This document shows, in pieces, positions 53,140 to 62,073 of a stretch of 64,000 nt of DNA; the first letter of the stretch is position 1; the number at the start of each line of letters is the position of its first letter. The notes beneath the pieces are model-generated. The model was not told the DNA's origin and searched no databases. It worked only from the letters and a program-made list of their open reading frames with translations. Both the position numbers and the translations under genes were made by a program. This DNA comes from G963665815 sp942492065 (lineage in GTDB: Bacteria; Cloacimonadota; Cloacimonadia; Cloacimonadales; JAIOQZ01), in the NCBI GenBank assembly GCA_942492065.1, contig CALODV010000008.1, positions 558,001 through 622,000 of the forward strand, read 5' to 3'.

Positions 53140-55020
53140 TTAATAAGTAAAAACTACACCACTATTTGGGAAAACCCATTCGTCTTCTGAGGTACTGACA
53201 GTAATCTCAGTTGTCTTTTCGTTAACTTCAGGAAACTTGTTCTGTCCGGAGAAAATAAGGACAGGTTCAACTTTATTCAATACATCCTTGTATATAAACT
53301 CAATGTTTATACCCTTTGTCAACTCATTTATGAAAACACTCATCTGATGCTGTGACCTTGGATAATATGTGACAGTTTTGATGAGGAATGAAACCTCTTT
53401 ACCAATGAAATCCTGCAGAGATTCATGAGTACAGATTATCTCAAGACATCCAGCATTAATTGATGTTTCTATATTCAAGCAAGTATCATTTACTTTTATT
53501 TCATTTACAATGAACGTCTCAGAGCTTAATGGAAGCTTGTCATCAAGTAACCATCTGTATTCAACATTTTTCTTAAGGAAGTAACGTGAGAGTTTCTTGG
53601 AATCTGTTGCACAGGCGATAATGAAGCTTTTATCATCAAGGAGCTTATTAAAAGAAAGAGATGTTTCTACTTTGAAGTATTCGGAAAATTCCTGCACATG
53701 TGGATCTGAGAATCTGATAGTGTGTCGAAAGTTCCTTCTGTAATGAATATCTCTATCCTTGTCACGGAATAGTTTCTGTATAATCTCATGGACTATAATA
53801 CCTGAAACTTCATCATTCCCGAGTTTCTGATTCAATGATGCTTTTATTACATCTCTAAGTTTGCGATCGGAGAAGTCTTTAGGGAAGAAATTCCGCAGGA
53901 GCAGGGGAGATGAATGCAGTAACTTATCTTTTCTGTAATATTCACGAGGTGCTCTTCTACCCACTTGACAGAGCAGTTCATATGCTGAACCGCCATAACG
54001 CCCGGACGCCACTTCAAAGCTGGCTTCTTTGTTTCTGCTGCCCAGAATAACAGCTTTTGTACCAACCTGACAGTCATGAACACCTGATATATCAACAGTT
54101 ATCATATCCATACTTACTTTTCCTATAACAGGACATTCAAAATCATTAATAATGACGACACCTCTATTAGAAAGCAGGTAATCATAGCCATCAGCATAAC
54201 CAACGGGAATGACAGCATATTTTATGTGATTTCTAACCTTGTAAGTTTTGTTGTATCCAATATAATCTCCTGGTGCAGCAGATTTTATCAAACTGATTTC
54301 TGACTCAAAAATCATAACAGGCTTCAGATTGAGTTTCTCTCTGAGCTCATCTGCTGAATAAATTCCATAAGAAAGAAGTCCCACTCTGACTAAGTTCGTG
54401 AAATCATTGTTTATGTTAACAATTCCGGCACTATTAGAAATATGTACGTACTTGGGTGTGAAGTTCAGAGCAGAAAGGAGTTCATGAAATCTTGACAATT
54501 GATATTGAGAATAGTCTGTATCATCTTCACTTGAGGAATAATGTGAAAACAAACCTTGAATCTCCAGATATTGAAGAAATGAAGTATCCTCAATCAATTT
54601 AAGTGAATTGCTGTAGTGAACTCCACTGCGACCCATGCCGGTGTCAATATTTATGTGTACCGGATATGACTCAGTTAGTGCAGAGTTCAGAGCCTGGGCG
54701 AATTCAATATCCGAAACAGATGGAATGAGGTTAAACCTGATTATATCCGAAATTTCTGACTTAAGAGAGGGTGACAAAATAAGAATAGGAGCTGCAATAC
54801 CTTGATACCTTAGAAAAGTACCTTCTTCTGCATTTGCAACTCCCAGAAATTTTACACCGTTCTCAATAGCAGTCTCAGCAACCTCCAATGCACCGTGCCC
54901 GTAAGCATCAGCTTTAACTATCTGCATAATCTCAGTACCGGGATTAATGAAAGATTTCAACTCCCTGAGGTTATGCTCGTAATTATCGAGATTGATCTTA
55001 AGTCTGCTTCTTCTGTTCAT
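53140..55020 (-). CDS. alr: Alanine racemase with long C-terminal extension
   Basis: It makes D-alanine for peptidoglycan. The first 375 residues give a complete racemase: PLP Lys36 in VKADAYGHG, HINIDTGMGRSGV, GYNKTY with the likely second-base Tyr, and IGKVSMDMITVD. The rest (about 376-626) is an unusual 250-residue extension, helix-rich first (FFPKDFSDRKLRDVI, SGIIVHEIIQKLFRD), then beta-rich, with no family I recognise. Usual alr is about 370 residues. The gene begins directly after the PhoH-PIN stop. Confidence 0.93.
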   Translation of the reverse strand: MNRRSRLKINLDNYEHNLRELKSFINPGTEIMQIVKADAYGHGALEVAETAIENGVKFLGVANAEEGTFLRYQGIAAPILILSPSLKSEISDIIRFNLIPSVSDIEFAQALNSALTESYPVHINIDTGMGRSGVHYSNSLKLIEDTSFLQYLEIQGLFSHYSSSEDDTDYSQYQLSRFHELLSALNFTPKYVHISNSAGIVNINNDFTNLVRVGLLSYGIYSADELREKLNLKPVMIFESEISLIKSAAPGDYIGYNKTYKVRNHIKYAVIPVGYADGYDYLLSNRGVVIINDFECPVIGKVSMDMITVDISGVHDCQVGTKAVILGSRNKEASFEVASGRYGGSAYELLCQVGRRAPREYYRKDKLLHSSPLLLRNFFPKDFSDRKLRDVIKASLNQKLGNDEVSGIIVHEIIQKLFRDKDRDIHYRRNFRHTIRFSDPHVQEFSEYFKVETSLSFNKLLDDKSFIIACATDSKKLSRYFLKKNVEYRWLLDDKLPLSSETFIVNEIKVNDTCLNIETSINAGCLEIICTHESLQDFIGKEVSFLIKTVTYYPRSQHQMSVFINELTKGINIEFIYKDVLNKVEPVLIFSGQNKFPEVNEKTTEITVSTSEDEWVFPNSGVVFTY

Positions 55021-56364
55021 TTATTTAAAGTATTTTGCAGCAATATCCGCGAGGTGTGATCTTTCTCCTTTGACAAGGGTAACATGACCTACAACATCCT
55101 CAAACTTAAGTTTCTCAACCGCTGTACTCAGCCCGTTTGACTCAGAATCAAGATAAGGGATGTCTATCTGATAAGGATCACCTGTTAATACAATTTTGGT
55201 TCCTTCACCTGCACGAGTAATAATTGTTTTCATTTCATGAGGAGAAAGATTCTGAGCTTCGTCAATAACGATATACTGGTTAGGCAATGAACGGCCTCTA
55301 ATGTATGTCAGTGGTTCCAATTCTATAAATCCGAAATCAAGGTAATCCTCAATAGTAGGACGTTTTTTGCTGAAAACTTTACCGTTAGACATACCGTCAA
55401 TGCCATCGGTTTTCCCAGATATAAGGATATCCATATTGTCATGAATAGGCTGCATCCATGGTTTGAACTTATCTGCTTTGGAACCGGGAAGAAATCCAAG
55501 ATCTTTTCCAAGTGGGAAAATCGGACGAGATACAACAAGTCTTGTATACTTGCTCTCCTCCACGACCTGATTCAGACCTGCTGCCATGGCAAGAAGTGTT
55601 TTACCTGTTCCTGCTTGACCTACAAGACTGACAAGTTTAACGTTTTCATCACAGAGAAGGTCAAGAGCACATCTTTGCTCTTCATTTCTTGGGGTTATAC
55701 CAAATATTTCGCCTTTTTTGCAGTTTCCCAGTGGATAAAGAGTTTTGTTTGCTTCATTGTATCTGGTCAGAATACTGTCTTCTTTATAATACACTTTAAC
55801 GAATTCGTTTGGATAGTATTTCTCTCCCTGTACATTCAGGTAATTGTTTTTCATAAGTGAATCAAACGTTTTCTGAGCAACTCGTTTTTCACTTAATCCT
55901 GTATAAAGCTCATCGAATTTGATTTTATCATGCTCATAGTTTTCAGAGTCAATTCCAAGTGCATTAGCTTTTATTCTTACATTGGCATCTTTTGAAATAA
56001 GACATACAACTTTATCCGGATATTTATCCTTCATATTAATTGCTGTGCTGAGTATCCTGTTATCATTGTTGTCTTCCATCTTATAGCCGGATATAGACTT
56101 GGCAACTGTATTAGCAAGAGTTACTTTTATAAGGCCATCATGTGGAGTGGCAACGCCATCCTGCAGAGAACCTTTTTTTCTGAGATCGTCAAGAATTCTA
56201 CCGATCTGTCTGGCGTTTCTGCCTTTCTCATCCTGACCTTTCTTAAAGTTATCAATTTCCTCTATGACTGTAATAGGAATAACAACTTCATTATCCTCAA
56301 AGCTGAACAAAGCCTGGGGATTATGAATCAATACGTTTGTGTCTAAAACAAAAATTTTTTTCAT
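55021..56364 (-). CDS. PIN-PhoH fusion ATPase (PhoH2/YlaK type)
   Basis: The protein has 447 residues. The N-terminal PIN domain (about 1-130; FVLDTNVLIHNP with Asp8, EEIDNFKKG) is an Mg-dependent RNase fold. The C-terminal PhoH ATPase (about 225-447) has the P-loop GQAGTGKT, the DEAQN Walker B and LTGDPYQID. PhoH2 proteins couple RNA unwinding with cleavage. GGAGAAAAT precedes the ATG. It sits in a minus-strand run with a MobA-like and an isochorismatase-like gene upstream and alr directly downstream. Confidence 0.95.
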   Translation of the reverse strand: MKKIFVLDTNVLIHNPQALFSFEDNEVVIPITVIEEIDNFKKGQDEKGRNARQIGRILDDLRKKGSLQDGVATPHDGLIKVTLANTVAKSISGYKMEDNNDNRILSTAINMKDKYPDKVVCLISKDANVRIKANALGIDSENYEHDKIKFDELYTGLSEKRVAQKTFDSLMKNNYLNVQGEKYYPNEFVKVYYKEDSILTRYNEANKTLYPLGNCKKGEIFGITPRNEEQRCALDLLCDENVKLVSLVGQAGTGKTLLAMAAGLNQVVEESKYTRLVVSRPIFPLGKDLGFLPGSKADKFKPWMQPIHDNMDILISGKTDGIDGMSNGKVFSKKRPTIEDYLDFGFIELEPLTYIRGRSLPNQYIVIDEAQNLSPHEMKTIITRAGEGTKIVLTGDPYQIDIPYLDSESNGLSTAVEKLKFEDVVGHVTLVKGERSHLADIAAKYFK

Positions 56365-56397
56365 ATTTTCTCCAAATAATACTCAAACAAAAATATG

Positions 56398-56973
56398 TTA
56401 TTGTATGCTTTTCTTTAAATCTTCTGGTGTATTTATATTATGTAAAATACTATAATCTTCAGTCAGAAGCAAGTCTGTTGAATCAATTTTATTTATTACG
56501 GATTTAAGATTGTCAGAAATATCTGCCATTTTTACTGCACTGACAGCTTTCTTTTTAAGCAGAACCGGATGTCCGAATCTTTTTCTTTCCAATATAATGT
56601 AAGGGATTATTACATCCTTATCAGTATTGAACTCTTTCAAATCCTGCATCAGAGCTTTAGTGACAAATGGACAGTCCACAGGATGGATAAATGTCTGAAA
56701 ATTCTCATTAAGTTGAGTGATCCCGGCTTTGACAGAAGAAAACATGCCAAGTTCTCTTTCTGTATTCAGGATTATATCACAATCAAATTCCTTTAAAACT
56801 TCAGAAACAGACTCATGGTTATCGCCTGTAACAACAATAATCTTATCGGCTATGTCAGTATACTTCTCGACAATATGAACAATGAATGCTTTGCTTTGAA
56901 AAAAAGTTAAAGCTTTATCTTTACCCATGCGTGTAGATTTACCGGCACATAGAATTATTGCTGCAGTCTTCAA
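56398..56973 (-). CDS. MobA/MocA-like nucleotidyltransferase
   Basis: The protein has 191 residues and a TTG start that gives MKTAAIILCAGKSTRMGKDKAL, the NTP-binding loop. HPVDCPFV supplies the metal-binding Asp, and RFGHPVLL fits the MocA group, which makes cytidylyl molybdopterin. No other molybdenum-cofactor gene is near, so another nucleotidyl transfer is possible. It lies eight bases downstream of the isochorismatase-like gene and 33 before PhoH-PIN. Confidence 0.88.
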   Translation of the reverse strand: MKTAAIILCAGKSTRMGKDKALTFFQSKAFIVHIVEKYTDIADKIIVVTGDNHESVSEVLKEFDCDIILNTERELGMFSSVKAGITQLNENFQTFIHPVDCPFVTKALMQDLKEFNTDKDVIIPYIILERKRFGHPVLLKKKAVSAVKMADISDNLKSVINKIDSTDLLLTEDYSILHNINTPEDLKKSIQ

Positions 56974-56981
56974 TATTCAAC

Positions 56982-57509
56982 CTACTTGACGAGTTTAGAT
57001 ATTTCCTTGAACTGAGGGATATTAGCATCCTGTATCATCTCAAAAATGAACATTTCTGTTGAGGATATGAAGCATCCTTCCTGTCTAAGTCTGTTGATCG
57101 CAATTTCTTTATTCTCAATTGATCTTGAGGATACGGCATCGGCAATAACGTATACATCAAAGCCTTTGTTTTTTGCATCAAGAGCTGTCTGTGTAATACA
57201 GATGTGAGCTTCTATACCGTATATAACAACGTTTGTTTTTCTGTGAATAAACCTGTCAATTTTATCATCGAAAATACTGAAACGTGTTTTTGTAAATGGT
57301 TTGGCGTGAGAAGGTACATATATGTCCTCCATTGTTTTTCCAAGACCTTCCGGGTATTGTTCCGTCACAAATATCGGTATGTTCTGTATCTCCGCAAATT
57401 TGTTTAAAATCGAGCTATTTTTTATGATCTTGTCCATTTCAGGTATTACATTTCTGAATTTTTCCTGAATGTCCACCATCAGAAACAATGTATTCTTAGC
57501 AGTAATCAT
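56982..57509 (-). CDS. Isochorismatase-family cysteine hydrolase
   Basis: The protein has 175 residues. The catalytic triad of the family is visible: Asp13 in MVDIQEKF, Lys74 in FTKTRFSIF and Cys104 in GIEAHICITQTAL. Members hydrolyse amides or vinyl ethers (YcaC, nicotinamidase relatives), and the substrate here is unknown. AAGGAGA lies five bases before the ATG. It is the first gene of the minus-strand operon ending with alr. Confidence 0.92.
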   Translation of the reverse strand: MITAKNTLFLMVDIQEKFRNVIPEMDKIIKNSSILNKFAEIQNIPIFVTEQYPEGLGKTMEDIYVPSHAKPFTKTRFSIFDDKIDRFIHRKTNVVIYGIEAHICITQTALDAKNKGFDVYVIADAVSSRSIENKEIAINRLRQEGCFISSTEMFIFEMIQDANIPQFKEISKLVK

Positions 57510-57629
57510 TTATTCTCCTTAGTAATCAAAAATAATATATTGACATAACTATTTACCTTAATTAGTTAATTATTAAAATGTCAACAGATTTATAAAAAAT
57601 ATATTATTGGATAATTGTTGCGAGGAAAA

Positions 57630-59255
57630 ATGAAAGATAAAATCAATGCAAAAATAGATTGTAATGATGATATAACAAGCAATCAGATTCAACATTTCAA
57701 GAATCTAACTAATATTGGGATTGCCCTTTCTGTGGAAAAAGATACTGATAAAGTATTCGATTTGATTCTGGAAGAAGCATTGCTATTCACTAATGCGGAC
57801 GGTGCTACAATTTATACACTCTCAGAAGATAAGAAGAAACTGGACTTCAAACTTGTATATAACAGTACTATGGATATAATTATGGGGGGGAAACATTCAG
57901 AGATTACCTGGCCCAGCCTTGTCCTGAAAGATGAGGACGGACGTGAAAGTCTTATAAATATGGCTACTTATGCTGCTAACACGGGTAAAGCTGTTAAGTT
58001 TGATGATGTATACGAACAGACTATGTTTGATAACACAGGAACAAAGAAGTTCGATGAGATGAACAATTATCGGTCAAAATCAATGGTAGCAATTCCGCTC
58101 AAAGATCATGAAGACGAAATACTTGGGGTTATCCAATTGATCAATCCGACTGATGCTGATGGTAATATCATTACTTTTACAGATGATCACATGGAATTAC
58201 TGTCCTCACTGTCTTCTATCACGGCAATGATAATGACCAACAGGAAACTTATTGAAGGACTGGAGTCGTTATTGCACCAGTTTATCAGGTCTATTGCTAA
58301 AACCATTGATAAAAAATCAAAGTACACAGGTGGTCATATAGCCAGAGTTGCACTTCTAACAGAGAAGATTGCAGAAAGAATCAATACCACAAAGAGGGGA
58401 CACTACAGAAATACCTTTTTTGACGAAAATCAGATGAAAGAGATAAGTATGTCAGGTTGGATGCATGATCTTGGGAAGATCATTACTCCGGAATGCATAA
58501 TGGATAAAGGAACAAAACTGGAATGTATAAATGACAGAATAGATCATGTTATAACCAGATTCAGTCTTGTAAAATCTCTGATTCGCAAAGATATCAAGAT
58601 AAAAGAACTCCGGCATCAGAACGCTGATCATCTTCAGGACTTGCTTGCGCAACTTGAAGAAGACCAGACATTTATAGAGCAGTGTAATATAGGGTCTGAG
58701 TTTATGGAAGACTGGGAGCTTGACAGAATAAAGAGTATTGAAGATTTCAGATACACGTCAGATGATGAAACTTATTACCTGATCAGTGAAGATGAGTCTC
58801 GTAATCTATGCATCCGCAAAGGAACTTTGCTTCCCGAAGAGTTTGCAATTATGAAAGAACATGCATCTGTTACTGCATCAATGCTGCATGAATTGAGTTT
58901 TCCTCATAAGTATGAGAATGTTGCCCTATATGCTTCTTCGCATCATGAGAAAATCAATGGTAAAGGTTATCCTACCGGGCTTTCCGGAGAAAAATTACCG
59001 CTGCAGGCAAGAATTATAGCCGTTGCAGATTTGTTTGAAGCTTTGACTGCAGTTGATAGACCCTATAAAAAGGGTAAGAAACTGACAGAAGCCTTAACAA
59101 TCATGGCTTTCATGGCGAAAGATGGTGAGATAGATAAAAATCTGCTTGATTTGTTTATTGATGAAAAAATGTATATAGATTATGCTGAAAAATACCTTGT
59201 AAAAGCCCAGATAGATGATGTTGATACTCGTGTTATCAAGGCTTTATACAGATAA
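57630..59255 (+). CDS. GAF-HD-GYP cyclic-di-GMP phosphodiesterase-like protein
   Basis: The protein has 541 residues. A GAF domain (about 25-205) is followed by an HD-GYP domain (about 220-541) with GGHIARV, MHDLGK (HD pair), KEHASVT, and HHEKINGKGYPTGL (the GYP-type motif). About 95 residues are inserted between the first metal-binding half and the KEHA helix (CIMDKG...RKGTLLPEE), as seen in one HD-GYP subfamily. It likely degrades c-di-GMP in response to a GAF ligand. The ATG at 57630 has GAGG upstream; a TTG at 57615 in frame is less likely. It leads a four-gene run to 61871. Confidence 0.93.
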   Translation: MKDKINAKIDCNDDITSNQIQHFKNLTNIGIALSVEKDTDKVFDLILEEALLFTNADGATIYTLSEDKKKLDFKLVYNSTMDIIMGGKHSEITWPSLVLKDEDGRESLINMATYAANTGKAVKFDDVYEQTMFDNTGTKKFDEMNNYRSKSMVAIPLKDHEDEILGVIQLINPTDADGNIITFTDDHMELLSSLSSITAMIMTNRKLIEGLESLLHQFIRSIAKTIDKKSKYTGGHIARVALLTEKIAERINTTKRGHYRNTFFDENQMKEISMSGWMHDLGKIITPECIMDKGTKLECINDRIDHVITRFSLVKSLIRKDIKIKELRHQNADHLQDLLAQLEEDQTFIEQCNIGSEFMEDWELDRIKSIEDFRYTSDDETYYLISEDESRNLCIRKGTLLPEEFAIMKEHASVTASMLHELSFPHKYENVALYASSHHEKINGKGYPTGLSGEKLPLQARIIAVADLFEALTAVDRPYKKGKKLTEALTIMAFMAKDGEIDKNLLDLFIDEKMYIDYAEKYLVKAQIDDVDTRVIKALYR

Positions 59256-59266
59256 AGAGAGAAAAA

Positions 59267-59998
59267 ATGAAACCTGTTGCCCTAGGTCAGAAAAGATATA
59301 GAGAGATTATTAAATATCAGTCGAAGCGAAACAGAAAGAAAGACAGACTTGTTGTTGTTTCCGGTGAAAGGCTGATGGAACAACTCGCCGAAAAGAATGT
59401 GTTTCCCATAGAAGTATTTGCTGTAGAGAAGCGTCAGAAGTATCTCAGTATGTATGCAAAATGTAAAGCATTCTATTCTGTGAATGAGTCACAGATGAAG
59501 CGGATAACAGATGTTGTTACTCCACAGAAGATTGCAGGGTTATATTTTACAGGGAGGCACAATCAGGAGACAACCGATAGATATGTCTATCTCGATAATA
59601 TCAGTGATCCTGGTAATCTGGGTACAATTCTGAGAACTGCTTGTGCTTTTGACTTACCTGTTTTGATTTCCGAGAATTGTGCTGAATTGTTCAATCCCAA
59701 GGTTATAAGGTCATCTATGGGTGCTGCTTTGTATCACAGTATAAAGACTGTTAAGCTCAGTGAATTTAAGGCTGATCATAAGATATACCTGGCAGATATG
59801 AACGGAACAAACATGAATGATGTAAAAGTAGCTGATGATAAATGGATATTGGTTATAGGCTCGGAAGCACACGGACTTTCTGACTCTGTGAGAGAGCTTG
59901 GAGATGAGATTGTATCTATCCCTATGGGTGATTCTATGGAGTCTTTGAACGCATCGGTAGCAGCAGGAATTTTGATAAATAGATTTGTAGCAAAATGA
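59267..59998 (+). CDS. SpoU/TrmH-family RNA 2'-O-methyltransferase
   Basis: It transfers methyl from SAM to a ribose in rRNA or tRNA. The 243 residues give an N-terminal substrate-binding domain and the knotted SPOUT domain with DPGNLGTILRTA, VIGSEAHGLS and SLNASVAAGI. The RlmB/TsnR group fits best. It starts 11 bases after the HD-GYP stop and overlaps dus by four bases, so it is co-translated with another RNA-modifying enzyme. Confidence 0.94.
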   Translation: MKPVALGQKRYREIIKYQSKRNRKKDRLVVVSGERLMEQLAEKNVFPIEVFAVEKRQKYLSMYAKCKAFYSVNESQMKRITDVVTPQKIAGLYFTGRHNQETTDRYVYLDNISDPGNLGTILRTACAFDLPVLISENCAELFNPKVIRSSMGAALYHSIKTVKLSEFKADHKIYLADMNGTNMNDVKVADDKWILVIGSEAHGLSDSVRELGDEIVSIPMGDSMESLNASVAAGILINRFVAK

Positions 59999-60957
59999 AT
60001 AATATTTTGAATGATATAAAGAAAGGTATGCTTTTTCTGGCACCTTTGGCAGGATTTACTGATCTGCCTTTCCGCGTTCTTTGTAAACTGAACGGGGCAG
60101 ATGTACTTGTTACCGAAATGGTCAGTGCTGACGGTGTTATCAGAGATCAAAGCAAAACTCTTGATTATACTGTTTTCAGAGATATAGAAAGACCTCTGGG
60201 AATTCAGTTATTTGGGTCTGATCCTCTGATTATGGCAAAAGCTGTTGAGAAGCTGCTTCCGGATAATCCTGATTTTTTTGATGTTAACATGGGGTGCCCT
60301 GTGAAAAAGGTTGCAAAACGTTTTGCAGGCTCTGCATTAATGAAAACCAGCGAGATTGCCGGTGCGATAGTGCGTGAAATGAAGCAGTCACTTGCGGGAA
60401 CGGATATACCATTGTCTGTTAAAATCCGCTCCGGTTGGGATGCAAGCTCAATAAATGCTGTTGAATTTGCCAAATGTCTGGAAGATGCCGGAGCTGATTT
60501 TTTAACTGTTCACCCGAGAACAAGAGCTCAGATGTATTCCGGGGAAGCTGATCATAATGTAACTTCCGCTGTAGCAGAAAATGTTTCCATACCTGTTGTA
60601 GCAAATGGTGATATACGTACCGTAGAGGATGCGGTGAAAGTAAAACAGCTGACAGGTTGTTCCTCGATCATGATAGGTAGGGGAGCACTGGGAAAACCAT
60701 GGATTTTTGATCAAATTAAACAATATTACTTGACTGGTGAGGTGAAAGAGTATTCTAAAGAATTCAAGCTGGAAACATTGAGAAAGCACCTTGATCTGGC
60801 AATAGGATATAAAGATACAAAAAAAACTGTTGTTGATCTACGTTCTCATTTAGCTTATTATACAAAAGGAACGAAAGGTGGATCCAGAATCAGAGCATTT
60901 ATAAATAAGTCTGAAAGAATGGATGAGATATACGAAGCAGTCGCTGAATTATGGTAA
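59995..60957 (+). CDS. dusB: tRNA-dihydrouridine synthase (DusB-like)
   Basis: This FMN enzyme reduces uridine to dihydrouridine in tRNA. The 320 residues give a TIM barrel: FLAPLAGFTDLPFR, TEMVSADG, DVNMGCPVKKVAKRFAGSALMK with the catalytic Cys, PLSVKIRSGWD, TVHPRTRAQMYSG, VVANGDI and MIGRGALGKPWIF. A C-terminal helical domain follows. The ATG overlaps the upstream stop (ATGA). Confidence 0.95.
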   Translation: MNNILNDIKKGMLFLAPLAGFTDLPFRVLCKLNGADVLVTEMVSADGVIRDQSKTLDYTVFRDIERPLGIQLFGSDPLIMAKAVEKLLPDNPDFFDVNMGCPVKKVAKRFAGSALMKTSEIAGAIVREMKQSLAGTDIPLSVKIRSGWDASSINAVEFAKCLEDAGADFLTVHPRTRAQMYSGEADHNVTSAVAENVSIPVVANGDIRTVEDAVKVKQLTGCSSIMIGRGALGKPWIFDQIKQYYLTGEVKEYSKEFKLETLRKHLDLAIGYKDTKKTVVDLRSHLAYYTKGTKGGSRIRAFINKSERMDEIYEAVAELW

Positions 60958-60974
60958 GTAAAGGTTTTTAATAA

Positions 60975-61871
60975 ATGAATACAATAGAAAATATTATCTG
61001 GCAATCAAAATTCGAAGCAAAAAAGAACTGGCTTAATGCTGTAAAAATACTTGAAGACGGAGTTATAGAATTCGGAGCTGATGTTGACTTGTTCCTTCAG
61101 TTAGCCGATGTTTACTCCGCTAAAAAGATTTATAAAAAAGCTATTGAATACTACCAGAAAGCCTCCGAGCTTGATACAGAGAACATGAATATCCTGTTCA
61201 GATTGGGAAATTGCTATCTGTCCATGAACGAGATTACTGTGGCTTTATACTATTATGACAAGATAAAGCCTATGTTCCCGGAAGCAATGTACAACAAAGC
61301 CATTGCCTATTCCAAGAAAGGAAAGCTGCTTCAGTCTATCAAAGTTCTGGAAGATATTGCCAAAATGAAACCTGACTCCGAGTTACCTTATTTCTTCCTG
61401 ATAGAACAATACCTCTCCAGTAAAGAGTATAATAAGGCTATCGAAAAGCTGAATGTTGTTGAAACCAAATTCGGTAAAAACGGTAAGGTCTGCTTTCTGA
61501 GAGGAATAGCCTATTCTTATCTTAAAAACTGGCTTAAGGCTTATATTGAGTTTCAGGCTGCTGAGAAGCTGAAATACAGCACAGCAAATTATTTTCGTGC
61601 TTACGGTATTACTGCTTCCAAGATAGGGAAGAGCAATCAGGCAGTGGATCTTCTGCTGGAGAGTATCAAGCTGGAACCATTCAATCTGGCAACATATCTG
61701 GATTTGATCAATATCTATATTACGCAGGAGAGACTTCTCGAAGCATACAAAATTGTTGAGCATGCTAAAAGGATTGGACCATTCTCCGATGCACTCTCAC
61801 TAATCCATAACAAAATCATACATATGATCAAGAAAAAGTACGGAGATTCTCACCCGATTTTTGATGATTAG
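60975..61871 (+). CDS. Cytoplasmic TPR protein
   Basis: The protein has 298 residues and no signal peptide. Seven or so TPR units run almost end to end (ADVYSAKKIYKKAIEYYQKA and LGNCYLSMNEITVALYYY patterns). It starts 17 bases after dusB, so it is the last gene of the HD-GYP operon. A scaffold role in that set is plausible, but no partner is identified. Confidence 0.88.
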   Translation: MNTIENIIWQSKFEAKKNWLNAVKILEDGVIEFGADVDLFLQLADVYSAKKIYKKAIEYYQKASELDTENMNILFRLGNCYLSMNEITVALYYYDKIKPMFPEAMYNKAIAYSKKGKLLQSIKVLEDIAKMKPDSELPYFFLIEQYLSSKEYNKAIEKLNVVETKFGKNGKVCFLRGIAYSYLKNWLKAYIEFQAAEKLKYSTANYFRAYGITASKIGKSNQAVDLLLESIKLEPFNLATYLDLINIYITQERLLEAYKIVEHAKRIGPFSDALSLIHNKIIHMIKKKYGDSHPIFDD

Positions 61872-61940
61872 GTTTTTGGGAATTACGTATAGAATAAAAG
61901 CAATCTTGCCCTCTGACTCTTGAACTCTATCAACCGCGTA

Positions 61941-61962
61941 GAGGCAACCGGACGGTTGTCTC
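61941..61962. repeat. Palindromic hairpin 1, REP-like
   Basis: GAGGCAACC (61941-61949) pairs with GGTTGTCTC (61954-61962) with one G-T wobble around GGAC. It lies between convergent genes and shares its outer bases (GAG.CA and TGTCTC) with the hairpin at 62010-62031. Confidence 0.6.
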
Positions 61963-62009
61963 AGGTGCTAGTTCCTCATTCATAGTTATTCTATATGGAG
62001 AAACTTAAT

Positions 62010-62031
62010 GAGACACAAGATATTGTGTCTC
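62010..62031. repeat. Palindromic hairpin 2, REP-like
   Basis: GAGACACAA (62010-62018) pairs perfectly with TTGTGTCTC (62023-62031) around GATA. The unit resembles widely dispersed GAGACAC-type extragenic palindromes. No T-run follows, so it is not a standard terminator. Confidence 0.65.
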
Positions 62032-62073
62032 TACAATGCATTTATGATACAATAGGGTTGTATGAGTCCACTA

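Noticed and set aside
61872..62073. tRNA gene or terminator in the convergent gap
   Set aside because: No cloverleaf or GGTTCRA-type T-arm is present, and neither palindrome is followed by a T-run.
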